A DNA stretch of 64,000 bases, taken from NCBI RefSeq assembly GCF_003797835.1, contig NZ_RKMF01000006.1, forward strand, positions 1-64,000, read 5' to 3'. This stretch comes from Kocuria soli. Its GTDB lineage: Bacteria > Actinomycetota > Actinomycetes > Actinomycetales > Micrococcaceae. The number at the start of each line of letters is the position of its first letter. The first letter of the stretch is position 1. This document shows, piece after piece, positions 39,876 through 47,432 of the stretch. The position numbers and the translations under genes are program-made. Under the pieces are notes generated by a model that had not been told where the DNA came from, made no database searches, and worked only from the letters and a program-made list of their open reading frames with translations.

Positions 39876-41348
39876 ATGCCCGATTACGGCCTCCTGGAGC
39901 CCGGTACCCACCACATCGCTTCTCTGACCGACGACGACGCCTTCTTGCGTTGTCTGGTCGAGGTCGAGATCGCGTGGGTCCGGGCCCAGGCGGCCGCCGG
40001 GCTGGTCTCTCCGGAACGGGCGGACGCGGTGAGCGCCGTCGCCGATCCCGAGGTGTTCTCGGCCTCTTTCGATCCAGCCGACATGGCCGCTCGTTCGGAG
40101 GGTGGCGGCAATCCCGTGATCCCGATGCTGGGTGACCTTCGGGCGGCCGTCAAGACGATCGACCCCTCCGCGCTGAAAGCCATCCATCGCGGATTGACCA
40201 GCCAGGACGTCATGGACACCGCCCTGATGCTGATGACCCGGCGAGTGCTCGATCGGATACGGGACGACCTGGACGGTGTCTGTGTCACACTCGCCCATCT
40301 GGCCGAAGAACACAGGGCCACGCCCGCCGTGGCCAGGACCCTGACCCAACACGCGCTGCCTTCGACCTTCGGGCTGCGGTGCGCGCGGTGGCTCCAAGGT
40401 CTCCTCGACGCGCGTGAGGCCCTGCTCTCCGTGACGCCGATGGTATCCGTCGGGGGTGCGGCCGGAACCCTGGCGGGCACCGCGGCTCTGCTCGCTCCGA
40501 CTCAGGCCGACCGGAATGAACAGAACCAGTCCGCGGACGAAGACCTCGCGGCCGCCGTTGCAGACCTCAACGCCGCTTGGGCCAGCGAACTCGGGCTCGC
40601 ACCGGCCGCGCACGTCTGGCACACGAACCGCGGTGTCGTGCTTCGGCACGCCGATGCGCTGGCGGAGACCACCGCGGCTCTGGGTGCGATCGCCAACGAC
40701 GTCCTCGTGCTGTCCCGACCGGAGGTCGCGGAGCTCCGGGAGCCCACTGCCCCCGGGCGAGGGGTGTCCTCTGCCATGCCGCAGAAGCAGAACCCCGTCC
40801 TGTCCGTGCTGATCAAGCGCAGCGCTCTGAGCGCTCCCCAGCAGATGGCCCAGCTCCACCTGGCCGCTGCGGGCGTCGTCGACGAACGTCCGGACGGCGC
40901 CTGGCACGCTGAATGGCCGGTCTTCCGCACCCTGCTGCGACTTTCAGCGACGGCGGTGACCCAGTCCCGGGAACTGCTGGAGGGGCTGCAGGTGTTGCCG
41001 GAGGCGATGCTCGCCAATCTTCGCCAGGCCGGGCCCGGTGTGGTCGCCGAGCGCATTGCCGCAGTTCTGGGGCCGGTCATCACCGCGACCTCCGGAGCGG
41101 ACGGCAAGGCCGCCGTGCAGCGAGCCATCGGTGACGGGGCCGGAGACGCCGATCGCACGGTTGCCCTGCTCCAGGAGCTGACCGCAGACACCGTCCTGGA
41201 CGACGGCCGTGCGGTCACGCCCGACCTGCTCCGGGAACTGTGCGACCCCACCACCTACACCGGGCTGAGTACGCAGCTCGTGGATGCCGCGATTCAACGC
41301 TTCCGGCGCGCCGGCATCCAGAGTGCGTCAAGCCATCAGACGAACTAG
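39876..41348 (+). CDS. pcaB: 3-carboxy-cis,cis-muconate cycloisomerase
   Basis: The 490-residue member of the fumarase/aspartase superfamily cyclises carboxymuconate to 4-carboxymuconolactone. The superfamily signature SSAMPQKQNP is at residues 298-307, and the serine loop is intact. LTSQDVMDTALMLM near 110 and TQHALPSTFG near 160 are the other conserved blocks. It is longer than Pseudomonas PcaB (about 450) through a C-terminal extension. It begins two bases after pcaG. Confidence 0.92.
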   Translation: MPDYGLLEPGTHHIASLTDDDAFLRCLVEVEIAWVRAQAAAGLVSPERADAVSAVADPEVFSASFDPADMAARSEGGGNPVIPMLGDLRAAVKTIDPSALKAIHRGLTSQDVMDTALMLMTRRVLDRIRDDLDGVCVTLAHLAEEHRATPAVARTLTQHALPSTFGLRCARWLQGLLDAREALLSVTPMVSVGGAAGTLAGTAALLAPTQADRNEQNQSADEDLAAAVADLNAAWASELGLAPAAHVWHTNRGVVLRHADALAETTAALGAIANDVLVLSRPEVAELREPTAPGRGVSSAMPQKQNPVLSVLIKRSALSAPQQMAQLHLAAAGVVDERPDGAWHAEWPVFRTLLRLSATAVTQSRELLEGLQVLPEAMLANLRQAGPGVVAERIAAVLGPVITATSGADGKAAVQRAIGDGAGDADRTVALLQELTADTVLDDGRAVTPDLLRELCDPTTYTGLSTQLVDAAIQRFRRAGIQSASSHQTN

Positions 41349-41363
41349 CGAACAGGAGTACCG

Positions 41364-42221
41364 ATGACCGTTCCGGAGATTCGGATCGTTGCCCTCTCCG
41401 ACACGACCGAGGGCCAGGGATCCTCGCTGCCGATCGTCCTCATGGGGCCGTCCCTGGGAACCTCGGTGGCCCACCTGTGGGGAGCCGTGGCGGATGAACT
41501 CCGCGGTCGGGCCCGCGTGCTGGGCTGGGACCTGCCCGGACACGGAGGTCAACCTGCGGCTGCGGGGGATTTCACCATGAAGGAACTGGCAGAAGGCGTT
41601 CTGACGGCCCTGGATGTGGTGTTCGACGCGGAGGGGAGGCCGGAAACAGAACGCTCCTTCGTCTACGCGGGCTGCTCGGTCGGCGGGTGCGTCGGACAGC
41701 GGCTGCTCCTTGATGCGCCCAACCGCGTGACAGCCGCGGCGCTGGTTGCCACCGCGCAGCGCATGGGAACCCCCGAAGGGTGGTGGGAACGCGCAGAGCT
41801 CGTCGCTCAGGCGGGGACCCCCACCATGGTGATCGGCAGCGCCCAGCGCTGGTTCGCCGAAGGCTTCATCGCCAAGGACGCCCAGGCCGGAACCGGGATC
41901 TCCACGACCCTGCTGCACGACCTGCAGGATGCCGACCGGCACGGGTACGCACAGGTCTGCGGAGCGCTCGCGCAGTTCGACGTTCGCGGACAACTGGGCC
42001 AGGTCTCCGTCCCCGTGACGGTGATCGCCGGTGCCGAAGACGCAGCGGCCGCACCGGAGCAGCTCGCTGAACTGGCGGCGGCCATCCCCGGTGCACGACT
42101 GGTCCAGTACGACGGCGTCGCTCACCTCCCGCCCGCAGAGGCCCCCGATGCCGTGGCAGAGGAGATCGCTGCCCTGCTCGACGCCTCGGGAGTCGCAACG
42201 GCGGAACGGGGCGACTCATGA
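41364..42221 (+). CDS. pcaD: 3-oxoadipate enol-lactonase
   Basis: The 285-residue alpha/beta hydrolase opens the enol-lactone to 3-oxoadipate. The nucleophile elbow is GCSVG with Ser105; the likely acid and base are Asp226 and His254 (GVAHLPP). Early LPIVLMGPSLGTS holds the oxyanion-hole region. Many actinobacteria fuse this enzyme to the decarboxylase as PcaL; here it is a separate protein whose stop overlaps the pcaC start by four bases, in the same domain order as the fusion. Confidence 0.9.
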   Translation: MTVPEIRIVALSDTTEGQGSSLPIVLMGPSLGTSVAHLWGAVADELRGRARVLGWDLPGHGGQPAAAGDFTMKELAEGVLTALDVVFDAEGRPETERSFVYAGCSVGGCVGQRLLLDAPNRVTAAALVATAQRMGTPEGWWERAELVAQAGTPTMVIGSAQRWFAEGFIAKDAQAGTGISTTLLHDLQDADRHGYAQVCGALAQFDVRGQLGQVSVPVTVIAGAEDAAAAPEQLAELAAAIPGARLVQYDGVAHLPPAEAPDAVAEEIAALLDASGVATAERGDS

Positions 42222-42673
42222 GCCCGCAGCCCGACCGGACGGAAGCACAGGCCCACGCCGACGGCATGCAGGTGCGCAGAGAAGTCCTCTCCGATGCGCA
42301 CGTGGATCGGGCGGAAGCAGCCAAGAACGAGTTCACCTCCGACTGGCAGGACTTCATCTCCCGCTACGCCTGGGGCGAGATCTGGACCCGACCCGGTCTT
42401 GACCGACCCATGCGCAGCGCGATCACCCTCACGGCGCTGATCGCCGGTGGTCACTGGGGCGAGTTCGAGATGCACGTCCGCGCAGCCCTGCGCAACGGCC
42501 TGACCCGGGATCAGATCAAGGAGATCCTGCTGCAATCGGCCATCTACCTGTCCGTACCCGCGGCCAACAACGCCTTCTCCCACGCCCGCGACGTCTTCGA
42601 CGCCCTTGACGCCGACGGGTCCCAGGCCGATGCACCGGCCACCCGTTCCCAGACCGAGGAGTCCACACGATGA
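42218..42673 (+). CDS. pcaC: 4-carboxymuconolactone decarboxylase
   Basis: The 151-residue AhpD-like protein decarboxylates 4-carboxymuconolactone to 3-oxoadipate enol-lactone. RPMRSAITLTALIAGGHWGEF with His79, and MHVRAALRNG with His86, are the conserved CMD features; there is no CxxC redox pair, as expected for a decarboxylase rather than a peroxidase. ATG 42218 (ATGA overlap with pcaD) and a further ATGA overlap with pcaF indicate translational coupling. Confidence 0.92.
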   Translation: MSPQPDRTEAQAHADGMQVRREVLSDAHVDRAEAAKNEFTSDWQDFISRYAWGEIWTRPGLDRPMRSAITLTALIAGGHWGEFEMHVRAALRNGLTRDQIKEILLQSAIYLSVPAANNAFSHARDVFDALDADGSQADAPATRSQTEESTR

Positions 42674-43878
42674 CCACGTCCTACGTCTACGACGCCGTCC
42701 GCACACCGTTCGCCAAGATCGGTGGTGCGTTGGCGAGCCACCGCCCCGACGACCTGGCCGCCTTGGTCATTCGAACCATGGTCGAACGTGCCCCCGCGCT
42801 GGAGACCTCCCGGATCGACGAGGTGGTCTTTGGCAACGCCAACGGTGCCGGCGAAGAGAACCGCAACGTCGCCCGCATGGCCACCCTGCTGGCAGGGCTG
42901 CCCACGTCGATCCCCGGGACCACCGTGAACCGTCTCTGCGGCTCCTCCCTGGACGCGGCCATGATCGCCTCCCGGCAGATCGAGGTGGACGAGGCGGACC
43001 TGATGCTCGTCGGTGGTGTGGAGTCCATGTCCCGAGCTCCCTGGGTCCTCCCGAAAACCGAACGCCCCTTCCCCATGCAGGATCTTCAGCTGGCCAACTC
43101 CACACTCGGGTGGCGTCTGGTCAACCCGGAGATGCCGGGGGAGTGGACCGTGTCCCTGGGGGAGGCCACCGAGCAGCTGCGGGAGAAGCACGGGATCACC
43201 CGTGAGGAACAGGACGAGTTCTCGGCCCGGTCCCACCAGCTTGCGGCGAAGGCCTGGGACGAAGGCCGCTACGACGACCTGGTGGTCCCCGTGGCTGCGA
43301 ACACCAAGCGGGGCACGGACGTGCCCCGGGACGAGACGGTCCGCGCCGACTCCACGGTGGAGTCGCTCGCCGGTCTGCGGACGGTGTTCCGTGCGGCGAA
43401 CGGCACCGTCACCGCCGGCAATGCGTCACCCATGAACGACGGCGCGTCCGCCGCGTGGCTCGGGTCCGAGGCCGGAGCCGACCTGCTCGGCGCCGCACCC
43501 CTGGCTCGCATCGCCGGGCGAGGGGCCGCCGCGAACGAGCCGCAGTTCTTCGGCGAAGCCCCCGTCGAGGCGGCCAACACCGCCCTGCGCAGGGCAGGCA
43601 TCACCTGGGACCGGGTCGGCGCCGTCGAACTGAACGAGGCATTTGCCGCCCAGTCCCTGGCGTGCCTGCGGCAATGGGGTGTCGACCAGGACATCGTCAA
43701 CGCCTGGGGCGGTGCGATCGCCATCGGTCACCCGCTCGGGGCATCGGGAACCCGTGTCCTGGGGACCCTGGCGCGCCGACTCAAGGCCGAGAACCGCAGG
43801 TGGGGAGTGGCTTCGCTGTGCATCGGTGTGGGCCAGGGCCTCGCCGTCGTGCTCGAGAACGAGGAAGCCACCGAGTGA
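42670..43878 (+). CDS. pcaF: 3-oxoadipyl-CoA thiolase
   Basis: The 402-residue thiolase cleaves 3-oxoadipyl-CoA to succinyl-CoA and acetyl-CoA, the last step of the pathway. The acyl-accepting Cys90 is in NRLCGSSLDA, His354 in AIGHPLGASG and the proton-donor Cys384 in SLCIGVGQG, so all catalytic residues are present. The position in the pca operon favours 3-oxoadipyl-CoA as substrate over acetoacetyl-CoA. ATG 42670 overlaps pcaC. A 108-bp gap separates it from pcaI. Confidence 0.92.
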   Translation: MTTSYVYDAVRTPFAKIGGALASHRPDDLAALVIRTMVERAPALETSRIDEVVFGNANGAGEENRNVARMATLLAGLPTSIPGTTVNRLCGSSLDAAMIASRQIEVDEADLMLVGGVESMSRAPWVLPKTERPFPMQDLQLANSTLGWRLVNPEMPGEWTVSLGEATEQLREKHGITREEQDEFSARSHQLAAKAWDEGRYDDLVVPVAANTKRGTDVPRDETVRADSTVESLAGLRTVFRAANGTVTAGNASPMNDGASAAWLGSEAGADLLGAAPLARIAGRGAAANEPQFFGEAPVEAANTALRRAGITWDRVGAVELNEAFAAQSLACLRQWGVDQDIVNAWGGAIAIGHPLGASGTRVLGTLARRLKAENRRWGVASLCIGVGQGLAVVLENEEATE

Positions 43879-43986
43879 ACCACCCGGCCGCGGGCCGCAC
43901 GAAGGGGCGGCCGTCGGTCCTGCACGCGCCACGGGCGCGGAGGCCCGGGCCGCATGACATGAGGACCAGAGAGGAACGGGAAGAGC

Positions 43987-44667
43987 ATGCTGACCATCGT
44001 TGATTCCGCAGCCCAGGCAGTCGAGCCGATCACCGACGGTTCCACCGTGATGATCGGTGGTTTCGGAGTGGCCGGGCAGCCCGTGGAACTGATCGATGCC
44101 CTCATCGAACAGGGCGCCACCGATTTGACGGTCGTGAACAACAACGCCGGCAACGGGGACGTGGGACTGGCCAAACTGATCCAGCTGGGACGGGTACGCA
44201 AGATCATCTGTTCCTTCCCCCGCCAGTCGGACTCCTATCACTTCGACGCCAAGTACCACGCGGGTGAGATCGAACTGGAGGTGGTTCCGCAGGGCAACCT
44301 CGCCGAACGCATCCGCGCCGCCGGTGCGGGCATCGGCGCGTTCTACACGCCCACGGGCTACGGAACTCCGCTGGCAGAGGGCAAGGAGACCCGCGAACTC
44401 GACGGCAAGATGCAGATCCTCGAGTTCCCCATCACCGCGGACTTCTCACTCACCAAGGCCCTGACCGCCGACAAGGCGGGGAACTTGGTCTACCGGAAGA
44501 CGGCGCGGAACTTCGGCCCGATCATGGCTGCCGCCGCGCGCACCTCGATCGTGCAGGTCTCGGACGTCGTCGAACGCGGAGCCCTGGACCCGGAGGTCGT
44601 GGTGACGCCGGGCATCTACGTCGACACCGTCGTCAGCATCCCGGACCCCGCCGTGGGCCACGCCTGA
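43987..44667 (+). CDS. pcaI: 3-oxoadipate CoA-transferase subunit A
   Basis: The 226-residue alpha subunit of a class I CoA-transferase activates 3-oxoadipate with succinyl-CoA. GGFGVAGQPVELIDAL (about residue 24) is the CoA-transferase signature 1 region, and FYTPTGYGTPLAEGKE is characteristic. The catalytic Glu is in the partner PcaJ. A GAACGGGAAGAGC sequence precedes ATG 43987. A second gene for succinyl-CoA:acetoacetate transferase has the same fold, but the operon context supports PcaI. Confidence 0.9.
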   Translation: MLTIVDSAAQAVEPITDGSTVMIGGFGVAGQPVELIDALIEQGATDLTVVNNNAGNGDVGLAKLIQLGRVRKIICSFPRQSDSYHFDAKYHAGEIELEVVPQGNLAERIRAAGAGIGAFYTPTGYGTPLAEGKETRELDGKMQILEFPITADFSLTKALTADKAGNLVYRKTARNFGPIMAAAARTSIVQVSDVVERGALDPEVVVTPGIYVDTVVSIPDPAVGHA

Positions 44668-44722
44668 GCGGGCTACGCCCCGCGTCGAGCCCAAGCCTTC
44701 ACAACCAGAGAGTGAGCAGACC

Positions 44723-45382
44723 ATGACTTCCATGACCAAGGACGCCGCGCTGACCCCCGAGCAGTTGGCAGAGGTGGTGGCCGCCGACATCCCGGCCGGC
44801 GCCTACGTCAACCTGGGGATCGGCCAGCCGACGCTCGTGTCGAACTACCTGACCCCGGAGGACGACGTCACCCTGCACACCGAGAACGGGATGCTCGGCA
44901 TGGGGGGAGAGGCCCATGGTGACGAGGTCGACCCCGACCTGATCAACGCAGGGAAGATTCCCGTCAAGGAGACCGACGGGTGCTCCTACTTCCACCACGC
45001 CGATTCCTTCGCGATGATGCGAGGCGGGCACCTGGACTGCTGCGTGCTCGGTGCCTTCCAGGTGGACCGCGCCGGAAACCTGGCCAACTGGCACACCGGG
45101 AAGCCGGATGCGATCCCCGCCGTCGGGGGCGCCATGGACCTGGCCACCGGAGCCAAGCAGACGTTCGTGATGATGACCCTCACCGCCAAGAACGGCCAGG
45201 CCAAGCTGGTGGAGAACTGCACCATGCCGTTGACCGGTGTGGGCTGTGTTTCCCGTGTCTACACTGATCAGGCAGTGTTCCTGATCGAAGGCGACGGACG
45301 GGTGGTCGTCCGTGAGACGTTTGGATGTGATTTCGAGGCCGTGCAAGAACTCGTCCCGTTCCCGCTCGAGCGTTCCGAATGA
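44723..45382 (+). CDS. pcaJ: 3-oxoadipate CoA-transferase subunit B
   Basis: The 219-residue beta subunit contains the catalytic Glu54 in LHTENGMLGMG, which forms the enzyme-CoA thioester, and the early GIGQPTLVSNYL block. ATG 44723 is preceded by GAGAGTGAGC; a second ATG three codons later is also possible. Its stop overlaps the start of the IclR regulator by four bases, so the regulator is part of the operon. Confidence 0.92.
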   Translation: MTSMTKDAALTPEQLAEVVAADIPAGAYVNLGIGQPTLVSNYLTPEDDVTLHTENGMLGMGGEAHGDEVDPDLINAGKIPVKETDGCSYFHHADSFAMMRGGHLDCCVLGAFQVDRAGNLANWHTGKPDAIPAVGGAMDLATGAKQTFVMMTLTAKNGQAKLVENCTMPLTGVGCVSRVYTDQAVFLIEGDGRVVVRETFGCDFEAVQELVPFPLERSE

Positions 45383-46191
45383 TTTCCGACCGTCCGAAAG
45401 GTGCTGAGACCGCGACCCGCGAGGGGGGAGGGCACTACGTCCAGTCCCTCGCGCGCGGTCTGGCGGTGATCGGGGTCTTCGACGCCGAGAACCCCAGCAT
45501 GACCTTGTCGGACGTCGCCCGCCGCACGGGCCTGACCCGCGCGACGGCACGCCGGTTCCTGCTGACCCTGGAAGAACTCGGCTACGTCCGCAGCGACGGA
45601 CGCCAGTTCGAGCTCACCGCCAAGGTCTTGCAGCTGGGCTACTCGTACCTCTCCGCGTTGAGCCTCCCGGAGTTGGTCACACCGCACCTGCGCACACTGT
45701 CGGACCGGGTGCACGAATCCTGCTCGGTCGCCGTTCTGGACGGACCGGACATCGTCTACGTCGCCCGCGTCCAGGTGCGGCACATCATGAACGTCGCCAT
45801 CTCGGTCGGCACGCGCTTCCCGGCCCACGCCACGTCCATGGGCAGGGTCCTGTTGGCCGCGATGCCCGACGACGACGCCGTGGCCCTGTGCTCGGAACAG
45901 CTCAAGTCCCCGATCTCGAGTCGCACGATCAGCACACCCCAGCAACTGATCACCCGCCTGGACGAAGTCCGCGCCCGTGGTTACGCCGTCGTGGACCAGG
46001 AGCTGGAGGCGGGGTTGCGCTCCGTCGCCGTCCCGCTCAAGGACTCGAACGGCACCACCGCGGCAGCGGTCAACGTCTCCATGCGCGTCGGGGCCAGTCC
46101 GTCGGCCGATGACCCGGTGGGGCAGATCCTGCCGCACCTGCAAGCCTGTGCGCAGGCCGTGCACGCCGATCTGGTGGCCAGCGCAGGCTAG
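45379..46191 (+). CDS. pcaR: IclR-family regulator PcaR
   Basis: The 270-residue protein has a winged helix-turn-helix (about 20-85; TLSDVARRTGLTRATARRFLL) and an IclR effector domain (about 95-265; FPAHATSMGRVLLAAM). Its length, the N-terminal YVQSLARGLAVIGVF and its place at the end of the pca operon match PcaR/PcaU/PobR regulators, which respond to protocatechuate or 3-oxoadipate. Start ATG 45379 overlaps pcaJ. It is a candidate to bind the 30-bp palindrome upstream of pcaH; whether it activates or represses cannot be read. Confidence 0.87.
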   Translation: MISDRPKGAETATREGGGHYVQSLARGLAVIGVFDAENPSMTLSDVARRTGLTRATARRFLLTLEELGYVRSDGRQFELTAKVLQLGYSYLSALSLPELVTPHLRTLSDRVHESCSVAVLDGPDIVYVARVQVRHIMNVAISVGTRFPAHATSMGRVLLAAMPDDDAVALCSEQLKSPISSRTISTPQQLITRLDEVRARGYAVVDQELEAGLRSVAVPLKDSNGTTAAAVNVSMRVGASPSADDPVGQILPHLQACAQAVHADLVASAG

Positions 46192-46208
46192 GCAGGTGGG
46201 TCACCGTC

Positions 46209-46217
46209 TGGTACGGT
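46209..46217 (+). promoter_or_regulatory. Extended -10 promoter of the str operon
   Basis: TGGTACGGT is a TG-N-TANNNT extended -10 element with no strong -35. Transcription would start near 46224, just before two structured leader elements, and about 256 nt before rpsL. Confidence 0.45.
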
Positions 46218-46255
46218 ATACGAGATTGGCTCGATCACCCGTGTGATCGCACTCC

Positions 46256-46313
46256 AGTGGCAATGTGGACTCCGTCCAGAGATACGCAGGTTGTATCTCG
46301 GTGCCACTTTTTT
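46256..46313 (+). terminator. Three-way-junction terminator in the rpsL leader (candidate attenuator)
   Basis: AGTGGCA (46256-46262) pairs with TGCCACT (46302-46308). Between them sit two perfect hairpins, TGGAC-TCC-GTCCA (46266-46278) and GAGATAC/GTATCTC (46279-46299). Six T residues (46308-46313) follow. A further hairpin CGATCAC-CCGT-GTGATCG (46232-46249) lies just upstream. The element is 166 nt before rpsL and downstream of the predicted promoter; it could also end the pca operon. Confidence 0.65.
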
Positions 46314-46479
46314 GCGTGTCCACAGACGCAGTTCTCACCTTTCCAGGTTCACCAGGACCCGGGTGGGCTCGTGTCTGACCGGCCGCCGGCGGAACGCGGG
46401 AGGGATCGAGTGGCTCGGAAGAGTCCTAGACCAAACCCGCGGCGCCGCAGACAGCGGCCCGCCACCACCAGGAGACGAA

Positions 46480-46854
46480 GTGCCAACAATTCAGCAGCTC
46501 GTCCGCAAGGGCCGCAGCCCCAAGGTCGTCAAGACCAAGGCTCCGGCGCTTAAGGGCAACCCCATGAAGCGTGGCGTGTGCACCCGTGTGTACACCACCA
46601 CTCCCAAGAAGCCGAACTCCGCCCTCCGTAAGGTCGCCCGTGTGCGCCTCAACGGCGGCGTCGAGGTCACCGCTTACATCCCCGGCGAGGGCCACAACCT
46701 GCAGGAGCACTCGATCGTGCTCGTTCGCGGCGGTCGTGTGAAGGACCTTCCGGGTGTCCGCTACAAGATCGTTCGCGGCGCCCTCGACACCCAGGGTGTC
46801 AAGGGCCGCGGCCAGGCACGCTCCCGCTACGGCGCGAAGAAGGAGAAGAAGTAA
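46480..46854 (+). CDS. rpsL: 30S ribosomal protein S12
   Basis: The 124-residue S12 lies at the decoding centre. [11 protein letters not shown] at the N-terminus, [19 protein letters not shown] and [15 protein letters not shown] are invariant blocks; the lysines linked to streptomycin resistance (E. coli Lys42 and Lys87 equivalents in PKKPNS and GRVKDLPG) are wild type, predicting sensitivity. The start is GTG 46480, with AGGAGA upstream. It heads the str operon and overlaps rpsG by one base. Confidence 0.98.
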   Translation: MPTIQQLVRKGRSPKVVKTKAPALKGNPMKRGVCTRVYTTTPKKPNSALRKVARVRLNGGVEVTAYIPGEGHNLQEHSIVLVRGGRVKDLPGVRYKIVRGALDTQGVKGRGQARSRYGAKKEKK

Positions 46855-47324
46855 TGCCTCGTAAGGGTCCCGCTCCCAAGCGCCCGCTCGTCGTCGACCC
46901 CGTCTACGGTTCGCCGGTCGTCACGCAGCTGATCAACAAGGTCCTCCAGGACGGCAAGAAGTCCACCGCCGAGCGCATCGTCTACGGTGCCCTCGCCGGT
47001 GTCGAGCAGAAGACCGGCTCCGAGCCGGTTGCCACCCTGAAGAAGGCCCTGGAGAACGTCAAGCCCGCGCTGGAGGTTCGCTCCCGCCGTGTCGGTGGCG
47101 CCACCTACCAGGTTCCGGTTGAGGTCCGCGCCGGTCGTTCGACCGCCCTGGCCCTGCGCTGGCTGGTCGGCTACGCCAAGGTTCGCCGCGAGAACACCAT
47201 GACCGAGCGTCTCATGAACGAGATCCTCGACGCCTCCAACGGCCTCGGTGCCGCGGTCAAGCGCCGCGAGGACACCCACAAGATGGCTGACTCCAACAAG
47301 GCCTTCGCCCACTACCGCTGGTAA
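46854..47324 (+). CDS. rpsG: 30S ribosomal protein S7
   Basis: The 156-residue S7 nucleates the 30S head by binding 16S r[38 protein letters not shown] and the C-terminal [14 protein letters not shown] are family-typical. ATG 46854 overlaps the rpsL stop (TAATG), so the two are translationally coupled. In E. coli S7 represses the str operon at the S12-S7 junction; with only one base between the genes that mechanism is unlikely in the same form here. Confidence 0.98.
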   Translation: MPRKGPAPKRPLVVDPVYGSPVVTQLINKVLQDGKKSTAERIVYGALAGVEQKTGSEPVATLKKALENVKPALEVRSRRVGGATYQVPVEVRAGRSTALALRWLVGYAKVRRENTMTERLMNEILDASNGLGAAVKRREDTHKMADSNKAFAHYRW

Positions 47325-47432
47325 TACCAGCCCCGCTGGTACCATCGGCCCGGTTCGCCGCCTCGATTCTCGAGGGAGATTCCGCGTTGTCGCGGCGGCG
47401 AACCGTCGGCTACACCTCAGAAGGGACACACC

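Noticed and set aside
41364-42673. A frameshifted pcaL fusion gene
   Set aside because: Both halves are complete with their own starts and catalytic residues, and ATGA overlaps recur in this operon, so separate genes are the simpler reading.
36159-46313. The pca cluster as a transposon or phage-borne island
   Set aside because: No transposase, integrase or flanking direct repeats were found in the interval and base composition looks like the surroundings; transfer is possible but not supported directly.
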